Assembly: GCA_951640165.1 (NCBI GenBank)
Contig: OX621244.1
Location: 17,316,001-17,380,000, forward strand
Length of the DNA stretch: 64,000 nt
Reading direction: 5' to 3'
From: Pseudoips prasinana
Lineage: Eukaryota; Arthropoda; Insecta; Lepidoptera; Nolidae
Below are positions 29,701 to 43,075 of the stretch, piece by piece. Position numbers and translations under genes: made by a program. The stretch's first letter is position 1, and every line of letters starts with the position of its first letter. The notes beneath the pieces were generated by a model that did no database searches, was not told where the DNA came from, and worked only from the letters and a program-made list of their open reading frames with translations.

Positions 29701-31204
29701 AACTACTAGTTATCCTACTTTGTGTCCATCAATAGTTGTTCTGAGTCTTGATTTAATTTGTGTTTAAAAAAACATGCAATTTGCTAACAAGTAGGATGTT
29801 TTATAGCACATTGCAGCCCAATCTTTTAGATTTTTTAATATCTAAACTCAAAATCAAAATGAATTTAATTCTTTTTCTTTATTTTGTCGATTTTGGTATA
29901 AAGAGAAAAATGTGTATTGTACACATTCGGCCTGTCTAATAAATACCCTTACACTGGCGAAGTGAAACTGTGTCGCAAGTATCCAATGTCTGTGATTATA
30001 AGTTTGGGAACTTCATGGAGGACCAATAACTCAATTAGGAATTTAGCTCAGTATAGATATGTTGATCAGGGTGAATATAGATGGGGTCAATTTCCATACA
30101 CCATAAGTTTGTGTTTGTGTCTATTCACCCCTGGAATTTATATGACATTCTTCAGTTTTCAATGTATAAATAAGTTGGTTGGTCAATAAGCGCAGGTATT
30201 ATCAGAATGGAGACGATTTTACGACTTGTATTTTGTAGACCTTAATATCTAGACTATATACAGAATAGTTACAATTTCAATTAAAAAAGAAAGTATCAAA
30301 ACTGTATCCTTTATATTTTTGATGTATGTTATACAATTTCCTCATCATTTCTGAACTGGTTATGATAATTTATTTAGGATTTAAAGGAAAATGTTATCTT
30401 TATGGTCTCTTACGTGTTTAAATAAAAGAGTTAAATAAAATCCAGGACATATCAGACAGCGCCATCTAGCCCAATCTAAGCAAAGCTACTGTACTATGAA
30501 TAAATAAAAAAACATACGGTTTTTATTCACATAGACTTTTAAAAGAGCTTCTAAATAGTCGGAACGTGAATAGTAGATATATGTAAATTAATTATATATA
30601 TTTAATTCTAGGTACAAATTGATTATTCGATTTAAAATTCAAAATAAAATAAAAATGTTTATTGTGTCTCAAAAATGATCATTTTACATAAATTGAGGCA
30701 GCCCCAGTAAGTTAAAAAAAAAAAAACTTGTGTTGGGGCTACCTGGCTTCTCCCCTTAGTTGCTAGTTACAAAGATTGGGAATTATATTTGATCATATAG
30801 AATCATAAATAAAAGTTGAAGTCGCGTTTATGTATTTTTTTTATTGTATTACTGTCCCTATAATGATGTAGTCTAGATATTATGAAGCTTGAAGGTACCA
30901 ATGAAGTTAGGCCAGAAATCCAATAAGCTTCTGAATGTGTGTGTATATTTGTTAATGTATTTTTAGATATAAATTTATATATGTAATGGTTCACCACATT
31001 ACGTTTTTAAAACCATTGTGATTGTTTGTATATATCTGTATACTGGAGGCATACTACCGTAAGTGAGTTTTGAAAAAAATGTTTTGCGCTGTTATATAAT
31101 ACCCATTTTTAAATCTACTAAATTGACTATCTATTAAAAGGACATATGAATGTATAATTTACTTATAATGTCATATAATTGTGTAGTCCAGTGACATACG
31201 TATA
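29701..31204. other. non-coding stretch
   Basis: AT-rich with short A runs. I see no gene that I can support. Confidence 0.4.
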
Positions 31205-31515
31205 GGTAAAATGTTCATACTGTGGCCAGTTGCACTAACCGGTCCGTTCCGTAAGCGATCGGTTAGGTAAAGCACCTACGCACGTGGTCACTCCATACAT
31301 CGATAACCGTTAAAGTGGTTTAATTTCTGAACGTCTCCGAGCTTCAAAAGGTACGTTTAGCTGTCTTTATCGTATTGGTGGTTACCCTGATGTCAGACTT
31401 GTTCAAGCCACAACCGGTCTTGGCATTAGACAACAGTCGATAAGCCATGTCGGAGGCTTACTGGGTGGCTTGAACAAGTCTGACATCAGGGTAACCACCA
31501 ATACGATAAAGAAAG
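31205..31515 (+). mobile_element. 5S-rRNA-derived SINE rearranged by an inverted insertion
   Basis: The body matches the 61.2-kb copy (AAAGTGGTTTAATTTCTGA, CGTCTCCGAGCTTC, CATTAGACAACAGTCG, GGCTTGAACAAGTCTGACA). An inverted copy of its own 3' tail (48 bp) is inserted in the middle, making a long hairpin. Confidence 0.7.
31364..31512. repeat. 48-bp perfect inverted repeat inside a SINE
   Basis: Arms 31364-31411 and 31465-31512 are perfect complements separated by 53 nt. The left arm interrupts SINE sequence, while the right arm is the normal 3' tail. Confidence 0.95.
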
Positions 31516-32368
31516 AAATATACTGAGACTTTAATTATGTGTACATACTGAATAATTTGCTTAATGTGACTTACAATAGTATACCTCCGGTGTACAGATA
31601 TGTGTTAAAAGTGTAGTTATTACTTATAGTGAACACTGGAAGTATTGAACCATTCAGATGACAAATATTTCTTGTAAACCAAATAAATCTTTTGATGGAG
31701 TACCTATGTATTGAAAGATTGTTGTAGTTTTTATAAACATTTTACAAGTAGAAACATGGCAAGCTTGTGTGAAATTATATCGACATAGATACCGTCGTTA
31801 AAGTTCCTTTGTTATTTTTAGATCTATTTATTTGAAAGAAATTGTAAATTGGCACTGCACAGGCACTATTTGCAAGGGCCGCATGATATTAGAGGTGAGG
31901 TTAAATGAACCAACTAAAGCATTTCTAGATGATACGTACTTACCTCTGAATAGGTAAGAAATTTTGTAGTATAGAGGCAACCATATGTAGTATGTAATTA
32001 AATTAATTTAATAGATGAAAATGATTCATCTTCATTGTTGTGAACAGCCGCATTTTGGCCCATAAGTTGTTAAAGGAGCAAATTATTTGTTCCCAAATTT
32101 TATCAAAATGGAAACTTGTTCGAAATCTGGTATTGTATAATTATGACTTTCAATATTTCATTACATAGGTGAAGGAAATATGTAGACCAAATATCTGTAT
32201 TTCGAACTCGTTTTATGCCTAAAGTATATAGTTCCGTTGCTATTGAATAAATGAATGAAATGTTTTTATAATAGATATTTACTAGAAATAAACTTTGGGA
32301 TTAACTACTTCGATTCATTTAATTAGTTTAACTTATATCTCAGTTCATTCTTATTCTTCGCTAATTAA
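31516..32368. other. non-coding stretch
   Basis: AT-rich, no gene seen. Confidence 0.4.
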
Positions 32369-32432
32369 GCTGTGGTTGCTTTATTGGCAAAGCATTGAGA
32401 GATGATGCAGGTTCAAATCCTGTCAGTGGTTT
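32369..32432 (+). mobile_element. tRNA-like SINE head
   Basis: A perfect 4-bp D stem (GCTT/AAGC) with TTATTGGCA loop and a T arm (GCAGGTTCAAATCCTGT) are present. The anticodon region is too short (about 13 nt) for a functional tRNA, so it is best read as a tRNA-derived SINE or pseudo-tRNA. Confidence 0.5.
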
Positions 32433-35400
32433 CAATTTATTATTCTCGCAATTAAAATAAGAAATACGCCTAAGATTGGTTAAATATTTATTTTTTTAAA
32501 GATTATTTCTCAGTTACCTTCAATTCTAATTTGTATTTATTATTTCAAATTTATAGCCATATTCATGTGTCTTCTCACTAACTAGTACTATTGTGATTTG
32601 CTGTGTATAAACTTCATTTATGAGTTCATATTTCTAACTAATTTTCATAATTATTACATATACAGTTTGTACTCTTACCAAATCTTCATTACATACTATT
32701 GAGTAATCTGGAACTACATACCGTCAGCCAGATAGATATACAGAAGTACCTAAAACCAGGAAACACCTCTAGGACTACCTGAATAACTCTCAAATAGAAG
32801 TAAAAATAAAGTTTTACAGGATTAGACTTAGCTAAACATACAACATGTAACTTAATTAACGCACACCCTGAAAATAGTTTGTTCAGAATCGTTTACTGAA
32901 TCGATTTAAATCATTTTTATATAGGTAATTTTTTATTCCAATATAATTAAAAATACGGAATTTATTGAGATATTAACCCTGTACAGTCAAAACGAATTGA
33001 AATGGACCGTAAATCAAAGTAATAAGACTTTTAAAATCGCAGTTTATTTGTATTCATACAAATTCCATCATTCAATACAAAACAAAGAAAAATAAACTTT
33101 ATTCCAAGAAACTAATTTAGTAAATAACAATGCATCATCATCATCATCATAATATGTTGTGATGGCATACCATTTTTGTGCCGGACTACCCCTGTTAAAG
33201 ATATGTCATGTTCTGGTAGTGAAATATTTGGAAAGATACGGAAAATTCAGGTAGGACTTGAGGTGCTTATATTGGAGTTCTATTCCTGATTTCTGGGATG
33301 GACTGTAGCCAGGGAAGTATATTCTTGAAGAAAATACAGTCTTGACATTCATAAAACTAGAAATTCCAACCCATTTTCGTGTATTTGGCACTTAAACCAA
33401 TATGTGAAAAACAAATGTTGAAACCAGCCAAAAATTACAAGCATATTTGATCCATTGAAATCACAAAAAATTATTTCTGATTCCGAACTTAAGATAATTT
33501 TGTGTACCTACTTAACATATTAAGGATTATGTCAACAATTTGTGTTAAATGTCTATTAAGAAGTTAATGCAGAATTATTACCATAAACTAGATGTTGAAT
33601 ACTACTGAGTGTTAGTCATATATAAAACTATATGTATGAATATTTTTGGGATTTACCCTTTTGTCTCTAATAATAACTAGCCAATGGTCGTGATTCTGAA
33701 AACACACTAAACATTTTTATACGTGTCGTAATTTCTTTCTCAGAATCTCTGTGTGATGAGTACAGTCTTACCGTCCAACTTAATGGGTTTCGAGATTGGA
33801 TTGCAGGCGCTTGGGTAATTGTGGTAGTTCGTGGGTCAGGGCGCCGAATAAGATCGAAATGGGAAGAGAAAAGAGTTGATAGTGTATGTTAGAATTACGG
33901 CCATTATCAGCATGTCAGGATTGTATTGTAACTGTTCTTCTGTATGTTCGTTCGACACCTCTCCTTGTACAGGCACATTCAATGTAAAAAGGGTTTTTTG
34001 CCCATTTATCGACTACTTAATATCTATGCTTACTATCTTCTATATGTTCATTGTTCATACTTACATCGATGTATTTTATCTATTGATGTTTTTAATCTCA
34101 CTGTGATTTTCATTATCGTTCAATGTAAATATAAAATTATATTGAGTTTTACAAAGGCGTTTTATATTATCGTAAATGAAACCAACACATCGTTTGTAAA
34201 TTTTATTTGTATACATTTATACAAAAATATGTCTTTGTACAATCAGCACTTCAATTCTGAAATCACAAGTTAATTGTACCTACCGAGTTAATTTTCACCC
34301 AGTACGTACTATTACATTAAATATCTATCTACCAACTAATTAAACAAACCTAATACTTAACATTTTGGGAACTTAACCGCACGTTATTGATATTATATAT
34401 CACGCACTAAGTGGAGTATTTATAAACGAATCTTAACGCTCAGATCCTATGTAGATAAGTTCAATGTTGAAAAGGGATTCATACATTTTATTGGTTTTCA
34501 AGTTTATAGTTTCCAAACAGAAGCATATTTTTAGTTAAATGGAAATTCTCACAGAAGTAATTTTGTACCGCATTTCGAAGGTAAGCTTCCGAGATTCTTT
34601 TATAGATAGTAACTTAGTGGGATAGAGGAAGGTATCATTTCGTAACATTTTGGATACCTAAAATACAAACAAACTTAGAGATTCATATAATTAAACAAAG
34701 ATAATTAACTCTTAATGCAGGATTTTTTTACTAGCATCACTACGTTATACTGTTAGAACTATTAGACCTGTGATTTGATCTAAATATCTTTTAAGTCCTA
34801 TGAAATTAGGTGATGCAGTGCAATTTTTAATGTCATCAATTTACTAGAATATTTTCCACTACAATTGCAATAACAGGTTCTACAAAACGCAAACGATTCC
34901 GCAGTGGCGCTAGTAGAATACAGTTGTGCACAGAGCGACTTTTATTCGAGGCTGTATAGTAGGAAATGGAAGGGAAGTTCTCGACCCATTTCATACTTAG
35001 TAGTCTCAAATTAGATCAAAATTAGAAAATAATATCTATAAACCTAAAGTTGAAATTAATTTTCATATAACTACTTACCTAAAAGTAAGCACTCAACTAC
35101 CTATATTTTAAAATTTTGCATCTGGAAGGTTTGTGTAAACATCAGACCTTTTTCATACGTAACGTGATTATACATATACCTACCTATCGATGGCTCTCTG
35201 AGCATACAAAATGTGAGGCGTACCTAAATCGTTCATATTTTTTCTACACATTGGTCTGTTACATAACTTGTTTCACACCTCACCAATATGCCGGATATCG
35301 GGAATTAAACCATATAAGAACATTTGCTTTATGAGCTGTCATGCAAAAAAACCAAGTAATATACTTGTTAAAACCCTGCACACTGTATTACTATAGCTAT

Positions 35401-35526
35401 TAAGTTTTGTTCGGATATACTAGTTATTTTGATCTTTAAATTTAACTCAGGAAAAGCAAGATAGAATATAGAGTCGAAGTCATCCTAGCTCGTAACATAT
35501 AATAAGGTAGGTAACAATATTATAAT
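32433..35526. other. intergenic region
   Basis: AT-rich. A (CAT)6 tract near 33132 may be the tail of a lost RTE copy. The small plus-strand frames at 33876-34273 and 35116 are unconvincing. The final part should contain the 3' UTR of the transporter gene. Confidence 0.4.
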
Positions 35527-37033
35527 TTAAACTTTCTTATTAGCCTCGTCTAACGGGACCATCGCTTCAGACGTTTTATTGTCTTCAGAGTATGTTCTAT
35601 TTCGTTTTTTGCCCAAACAACTGGTGAAACACGTATCGCCTTTACCAAAAGTTTCGCCATCAGCTAGAGATTGAGGCATTGGTTGATTCATCGTCTCTGG
35701 CAGGAACATACATAAAAATCCAGAAAGAAGCGCTACCGCTCCAAATGTTATAGCGGGAATTTTAGGATTAAATGAATCTAATAATGTAATTAAGGGAGTT
35801 AGAGCGCCGGACAGCCTGGCGCACATAGATCCCAAGCCCATCGCGGAGTTACGCACGACAGTAGGGAATAATTCAGCGGAATAATTGTATATGATAGCGA
35901 AAGAACCAGCTATAAATAATTTTCCAGCAATAACGACCCCTGTTGACAGCATACTTCCCGCATCAAGGAAACAGGCAATTATACATGCTGCACCACCTAC
36001 CAACATCATGGCACATATCAGCGGTCTACGGCCCCAAACGTCCAAGAAATAGACAACGGCTGCATAGCTAGGAAGTTCTACAAAACCTAAGATTGCGGTT
36101 ATCAGATAAGGGTTACCTTGCAGGTTGCCGGTACTTAATGTAAGTCCATAATAGGCTATAGAATTGGCAAACCAACACAAACAAACATTTAATGTCTTGT
36201 TTCTTAGATTCGGAGTTTTAAATAAGCTGCCTATGCCCATCGATGGAGCATCCTCTTCACCTTTGGAAGCTTCAACCCTACCCCTAGATACTAATTCTGC
36301 TTTATCTAATATTTCCTCAGATTTATTGCATTTTAGAGCTTTCTCTACTATATCTACTGATTCTTTAGATCGGCCTTGAGCCCACAGCCACCGGGGAGAC
36401 TCATCCATTATCCAAATATGTGGAATAAGAAGAATGCCATGAAGTCCATACAACAATTGTAGCATCTGTCTGTTATCTATGAGAGCACCCCAGCCTGCCA
36501 CTAGCATAATTCCGCCGGCAAAAGCCGCTTGAAAGGCAACACCGCAAATTGTGCGTTTACTAGCACCTACTAGTTCCATCGTTAATACAAATCCTGTGAT
36601 ATATGATCCAGCAGATCCAAACATTCCATACAAAAAACGTATAACCAAGAATGTCCAGTATTCTGGTATAAAGGCTACTACTACTCCAAAAACTGTTTGG
36701 AGTACTCCTGACCAGCAAAATATTGCCTTTCTTCCATATTTATCTGCCATTCCTCCTAAAATTACAGCGCCAGTAAAAACTCCTAACATATACGTAGTTT
36801 GAGCTAAGGCACCCATCCATCTTTGGTTACAAACTAAGCTCCATTCTATAGCACGTGAAGATGATCTGTATGTCGTGTCAAATACAAATTTTGAGCAGGT
36901 TGTAGATATATTATTCGCATCTTTGATGTGACAATTATCGAGTGCGCCCGATGGCAGCCGAGGTATAACTTCAAATGCTTTACTAGAATTGTAAACTGCA
37001 GTCACATTCGTGTCGACGCCATCAACCCAGCAT
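35527..37033 (-). CDS. organic cation transporter-like MFS protein, large 3' exon (unit A)
   Basis: The exon starts after TTTCTTATTCCAG. Its first base completes an Arg codon (AG|A), then CWVDGVDTNV begins, encoding 501 residues. The family is SLC22 (organic cation/carnitine transport across the plasma membrane). Visible features are a large extracellular loop with Cys and Asn glycosylation sites, the MFS motif MADKYGRK, IRFLYGMFGSAGSYITGFVLTMELVG, the DESPRWLWAQGR loop signature, a cytoplasmic loop, YSAELFPTVVRNSAMGLGSM and PETMNQPMPQSL, then a cytosolic tail. TM1 is missing and must come from an upstream exon. I see none between this exon and unit B, but the 50.6-kb exon fits its phase. About 57% identity by impression to unit B indicates tandem duplication. 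Confidence 0.92.
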
Positions 37034-39352
37034 CTGGAATAAGAAAAAAGTGCGTAAGTCTGATTGAAAATCATGAGGCAAGTCGGGTGGGTACACTTGG
37101 TTTTTACGTCTGAATCAATTTATTCGATTGTGTAAAGAAAACATTAAATCTTTTTGTTTTGAAAAAGGTGCTGTGCTCCTGTCAATTAAACAACGTGATA
37201 AATTATAATTTTCTGTATTAATACAATTATTAATAGTAGGTACCTACTTACTTACTGGGGACGTAGGGAAGCATAGGTAATCAAACCATCAAACTAAAGA
37301 ACTTGTAAAGTAAGAAGAATGTTGGTTCTTTATACTAATCGGCTAACGCATAGGTAGTTGTTATTCTAAACACAAAATTTCTACAAGTTGCTCAGTTGAT
37401 TAGATAAATTAGGCTCCTTAAATATTTTACGCTTTGTGTTATACTTTGCAAACTCCAATGAATTAAATAAGGTTACCTATGTTTCACGTGATTATTTGTA
37501 GTATAAATTAGTACCTACCATGGTCCATTTTTAAGGTACTTAATACATACATTTCCATCAATTCATTTGCTGTCAGTTGAAATAATAATTTATATAGTCT
37601 TTGGCTGATAACTAATTGCTAGATAGCAGACTAACCTGATAGGAAGTGGTTACCGCTACCCATGAACTTTCGTGATGCCAGGGGGCACAGCAAAACGCTG
37701 CCTATTCTGAGATTAGTACTTTTTTAACCCTAATTGAATAAGGACATGTCGTAGGTAGCGCTCATGTAACACCGCAGAGTGTAACATAAACCATCATTGT
37801 AAAACACTCTATCATCACAATCTTCCGATTTTATTATTTTTAACGTTGGCATACACAGCTTAAGGCCAGCGTACTTAGAGAAGAAACTCAGATTGGGGCC
37901 ATGCTTATCTGCAAACTTAAGCTAATTCGTAATCTGTTCGACTAATCAGCTTAAGTATATGGTTTGATTTTACCACTTTAGGGAATGAATGATCCTATTG
38001 TACGAACGCAGTTCACATAATCGAGCCAATCTACACTGCCAGGCTAGTCAGAACCTGCGCGGACGTACCAAATATAGCTCACTTGTTTCTTTCCAAAAAC
38101 AAACTTAACTAGCCTACGTTTTTGAATTAAATATCTTCTTGGTATAATAGAATACTGTTTATAATACCTACTTCAAAATACAGTGGACACCTAAACATTT
38201 TGTAAGTAAGTAGGTAATATGCGATTATACGCCGTGAAGCAAAATTTTCCAAGCAAGTTTTTGGTAATGGTTTTTGTTAGCCCTGCTTCACTATTTGACT
38301 AGATGTTCCGACATTAGTTTCTTATCAGCACACCCTGTTTTGCCTTTAGTATAGACTCGGATAGAGCATCATTGCTTTTGAGCAAATGGGTCGGATAGAT
38401 AACGGTCTTAGGAAATGGAGTGCGACAGAAAGTGGTGAATTAAAACAGGTAAACAACTGGTATTAAAATATTTATTAAACTCTGTACATCATTGTACTCG
38501 TCACTTAAAACTAATTGACATAGAAATATAATAGATTATATTTAAGTTTAGTATAAACATATAAAAGTCTTATCGTCAAAATTATTGTTTAAATAAGGAT
38601 GATTTACATTTTGTTAAATTGCTAGTGCAAATGTGATGTGGTTATTCTAAATTTTTTTATTCTTTGAAGTGTAAATAACATTTTACACAGTATTTAATGC
38701 TAAGCTGTGACGCTGCAGCAATTTTGTAAAAACCTCGGGTGAGGCTACATAAAGGTGTTCTAGTAATTTAATTTGACACTTGCATGTATCACTCAGGTAA
38801 GAAACAGCGCGGAGACTGTCGATGATCTGAGTCGAACTCGAAAAATAACGAGAACCAGTGTTTTGTCATTGTTTTAGGAACCACTGCATAAACAAGTGTA
38901 CATCATTATGCAGCTTAAGAAAATACAAACGAACAAACTGATTATATCACTCGTACATCGTACTCATTCATCAACAATAAAATTTTAATATGTTGAGCTT
39001 CAAACAGTCCCTAATTTTATTTTATTGAACGCTTTACTGAGAAAAGATACTCATTTTAAAAACAAACCATTTCAACTACGTTGAATAAAAAAATAAACTA
39101 TTTGCTTATATATCACTGGTCAGAACCTACGTAGGACTTGAGCAAATCAATTAGGGTCGTAAATTTTTGATGCACATGTTTTGCATGTTAGTAATTTCTA
39201 TACCTATTTACTATGCAGTACTTTATGATAACGAGCATTTTTGTACCTCTATTAATGAGTACTTACATTCTAAAAACTGGCTAGATTTGTTCAGTTTAAC
39301 AATGATGATAAAAGGCACACACTGGGTTATTAGATTACATTTGATATCTATG
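37034..39352. other. region between transporter unit A and the first MITE
   Basis: AT-rich and without a recognisable transporter first exon. A short dispersed lepidopteran repeat probably lies at about 37620-37720 (GGTTACCGCTACCCATGAAC, CCAGGGGG). Otherwise I see nothing. Confidence 0.4.
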
Positions 39353-39354
39353 TA

Positions 39355-39489
39355 CAGACGCCAGTACATCCAGTTACCCCAATCTGGCAAATTTCTCTTA
39401 TAAATTTTCAACTTTATCACAGAAGCATAAGGTTCACTTTCAATTGGGGAAATTTGACAGATTGGGGTAGCTTGATGTGCTGGCGTCTA
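39355..39489. mobile_element. palindromic TA-flanked MITE, copy 1
   Basis: Terminal inverted repeats of about 40 bp start CAGACGCCAG(T/C)ACATC. TA dinucleotides flank both ends, as for Tc1/mariner targets. The core contains CTTATGCTTTTGTGATAAAG on the opposite strand. Four more copies occur at 49.6, 53.6, 54.0 and 56.3 kb. Confidence 0.88.
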
Positions 39490-39491
39490 TA

Positions 39492-40845
39492 CCTATATCT
39501 TCATTGACCTGTTATCTCTCCGCTCGAGTACTAAATATACCTAATATGTATAGCGAATTTCAACCACAATGATATTACTTATTTATTTAAAAAGTTACAA
39601 ATTTGACATTTCGCTTAGTCTACAAAAAAGCTCCTTAAATATTGACATATGTGTAGATATATTGTCCAATTTGATTTCTAGAACAATGCTTGGAGATTAC
39701 ACAGAAATTGCGGACACTGCGTTACTCTTCACTACCATAACTAATTTGAGCTGACAAAGAGACCCATTTATCTAAGGCACTGACTTTGACATTCCTAAGG
39801 TCGTACCTACATTAAAAGGCAGCATTAAGTATGTTTATTGTGATTCTCTATACTCGGACTTTAATACACGAGTGTAGGCACGGTTTGTATATTTCGGCTT
39901 AGCACCATAATTCACACCTAAGTAAACGCATTGTAGGATATCTATTAGGTAGGTACGGATCTAGAATACGGGCGTTCGATTGTATATATTAATATATTTA
40001 ATCTGCGATTACTTACATTACATTACAACACATTACATTATTACAATGCATACCTCATACGATGTGAAAGTTTTGTATAGAATTTGTATAATAAAGCTAT
40101 TTACAAACATTTACCCACAATATCTAAATCTTTAACTACTTGCTACGAGATCCGACGATGCTACATCTACGCTCATATGCTTTTGATATAAAAGTATTTT
40201 TTTGTGAATAATTAATTTAATAAATTAAATTGAAGCACTCATTGGCAGTTGCTCTAACGGATCCGAAATTATTTGACACGTACCTACATACAGGATAGAC
40301 CGCCAAAGTTTTATACTTTATAATCGTATCCATACTTCGGACGGTACCGATCCCTGTCGAACTAATCACCAGTAGTTACACTATGTCATAGATCTACATG
40401 GCAGCCTGAACAAGATTGAATAAAGGGATTTGAATCATATCAAAATGCGTCGACAAATACTTCTTATAGAAAATATACTTACACATTTGTTCGCTACTGT
40501 ATCCCCCTACCTCAATCGATAACAATTTCCATATAATATGGAACGTCCTGCAAAAATTATCATATTAATTGTATACAAATATAGAGCACCATCTTCTTGT
40601 TTTTTGCTATCAAAGCTATAATAATAATATAAATATCTTATAAGACCTTGAATTCAGTCATAAATGATTGTCTAAACTCAAATAAAAGTAAAACGATAAA
40701 AAGGTCTTCTTTAGCTGGCAAATGACCATAAAATGTACCTATTCTCAATCTAATTAATAAAAATATGCATTTTATTATAAAATAAAGACTATTCCACCCA
40801 TATGTTACATAGGCTGCATGACGCCGCGTACCTATATATTGACAT
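39492..40845. other. non-coding stretch
   Basis: AT-rich with no gene that I can support. Confidence 0.4.
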
Positions 40846-40854
40846 GTCATAAAC

Positions 40855-42003
40855 GGGTACACTACAATAATACGAAAAACTTTATTCCGACAGTCACAAA
40901 TACGAATTTCGAAATACCGATTTTAAGAAATCCGAATGGTTCAGAATTCCGAATATTACAACTCCGATTTATCATTACTCCTATTTTTATAATTCCTATA
41001 TTTCAATATTCCTTACGATTATAATTACTCTTCTCAAAACACCGAGCTTCAATAGATCGAATAACAAAAAGTCCGACTTAATGATAATTCGAAATATCAA
41101 CAATACGAATAAAAATATTTTGTTTCCCTGGTCACAATTTTAACCTAACCTAACCCAAATGATTAATCAACAATAGAGGGGATCTGAAACTCGGCGACTG
41201 CATGCAGCATGCAAGCAGGCAGGCAACATGCAAGCAGGCATGCAACTAGCAATCAGGCATGCAACAAGCAAGCAGGCATGCAGCATGCAAGCAGGCATGC
41301 AGCATGCAAGCAGGCATGCAGCATGCAAGCAGGCATGCAACATGCAAGCAGGCATGCAACATGCAAGCAGGCATGCAGCATACAAGCAGGCATGCAGCAT
41401 GCAAGCAGGCATGCAACAAGCATGCAGGCATGCAACAAGCAAGCAAGCAAGCAAGCATGCAACATGCAGCAGGCATTGTTTCTGTCACGGCTCCGGCGCT
41501 GCGCACGCGAGCTTATCGTCGCAGATGGTTTTAACGCTCACCACCGCAGCTTCGGCTTGCTGGCCGGCTTCGCCGGCCAGCCTCAGCCGCGGCGGCGGGC
41601 CTTCAAGCCACCTGCTCCTCAGCTAGCGGGCCGCCCCACCCCTCCGCGCCTACGCGGCCTTAAATTACACTCTAGGGTAGGGCAGACAAGACTACGTGAA
41701 GTCGCTTGTGCAGCGATTCGTTTCTGTCACCAATTTTTGTAGCATAACATGTTGACTTCTAGTTTATTCGAAGTATTGAAAATCGGAATGTCGTTTTTCG
41801 GCCTGAGAACCCTTCGAGCATTTGACTCTTCGAAGGTTTGAAAATCGGAAATCTAACAATTCGTATTTACGACTTTCGGTAAAATTAATTTCGTGATTTT
41901 TAATAATAGACATTACAATTCTTAGGTATTATGAACTTCGGACTTTTGAAAATCGGAACATTAAAATTCGGAATAAAATATTTCGGAGTATTTGGGTGTT
42001 CCC
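40855..42003. mobile_element. 1.15-kb TIR element with 9-bp target duplication
   Basis: GTCATAAAC is repeated exactly at 40846-40854 and 42004-42012. The ends read GGGTACACTACAATAATACG and, inverted, GGGAACACCCAAATACTCCG. The arms are built from many TTCGGA/TCCGAA words. The centre holds a 19-bp minisatellite (41201-41474) and a GC-rich block (about 41480-41700). No transposase is visible. A 9-bp duplication and G-starting TIR suggest a Mutator-like element, but that is inference. Confidence 0.82.
41201..41474. repeat. 19-bp minisatellite, about 14 units
   Basis: The unit is CATGCAGCATGCAAGCAGG, with point variants (AACATG, AACAAG) and one expansion of AAGC near 41445. Since 19 is not divisible by three and neither strand of the unit contains a stop triplet, all six frames stay open. 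The predicted Met/Gln/Ala/Cys/His peptides are therefore by-products and not evidence of a gene. Confidence 0.96.
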
Positions 42004-42012
42004 GTCATAAAC

Positions 42013-42771
42013 AAGTCGGTGAACCGGAATGAGCGTAGAAATTCTGTTTTCGGATCTCGTACAGCTGACATGGATAAACGAGCCCTGCGAAAACCTCACT
42101 TACTGCTTTCTTAATAAAGATGCAGTCACGGTCAATTTGTATCCACTAACCTGGCACTGACTGACCAACAATGAGTAATATCTATCAGTCTTTAATTAGT
42201 TAGTTCGTATGCTTAGTAAGTACCCTGTAATGCATTAAGGTGTAATGAAACGTTAAATTCATCAAAATTATGATGCCTAACCTCGTGGGTAGTTATTAAC
42301 AGAAATTAGCAACGAAATGCAAAAAAATACTGTGTTTTAAACAAAATAAAAAAGTCAAATCACTGCAATAGTTTAATGACATTCTTTAACATCTGTTTGA
42401 TAAATACGTAAAGGAATCCATAAAATAAGATCTCGCGTCCAAACTCCTCAGAAAAAAAGAAAAAAACTAGTCTAATAATCGAATAAAATACCGGGGATTT
42501 GATATTTAATTTACATATTTTGTAAATTCGAACATATTCCATAAACTTTATAGACATTGTGAAATAAGTGAGGCGTGAAGTGAAGTGTGTTTTCAACCTT
42601 AATTCAAAGATCTTCTATAAGTACGTATAGCTACTTATAAAATTTTAAATACTTATTCAGAAAACTTATTAGTATGCCTTCCTTTACGCTTAACGAACAT
42701 GTCGGAATGTATTTGCATTTCTTAACTTATATAAAGTGTGAGAAAAGTCCCTGCAAGTAACTAATGCACAT
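42013..42771. other. non-coding stretch
   Basis: AT-rich, no gene seen. Confidence 0.4.
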
Positions 42772-43075
42772 CTATACTATATAAATACAATGATTCACTG
42801 AAATGTTTGTACGCTCATAACTTCCAAACGACTGCACCAAATTAGATAAATCTTTCTTTTATGTGTTTGTTAACGTCAGGAGGTTTGTATGAAAAACATT
42901 AGCAAATATTTAAAAATATCTGAAAAGTGAGTGTGATAACACAGAAGACTGTGAGGTTTTTGCTTAATTTATTTGTCATATAAATTATTATAAATTATTT
43001 TATGTTATAAAAACGTCATAACTTCCAAATGAATGCACCAAATTGGATAAATATTTATTTTATGTGTTAATTTAA
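42772..43075 (+). mobile_element. decayed Helitron fragment
   Basis: It starts TCTATACTATATAAATACAA and carries CATAACTTCCAAACGACTGC, which recurs in part near 43014 (CATAACTTCCAAATGAATGC). The family resembles the 2.3-kb Helitron. The 3' hairpin/CTAG end is not visible. Confidence 0.5.

Noticed and set aside
32369..32432. A tRNA gene
   Set aside because: The D and T arms are good but the anticodon arm is too short and the acceptor stem does not close.
33876..34273. Overlapping hydrophobic frames of 76 and 109 codons
   Set aside because: Low-complexity AT-rich translation with Ile, Tyr and Phe runs and no conserved motif.
41209..41742. Long reading frames (up to 177 codons) on both strands over the GCA/CAT-rich array
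   Set aside because: They are by-products of a 19-bp tandem repeat with no stop triplets; no frame is favoured and the extension crosses a GC-rich non-coding block.
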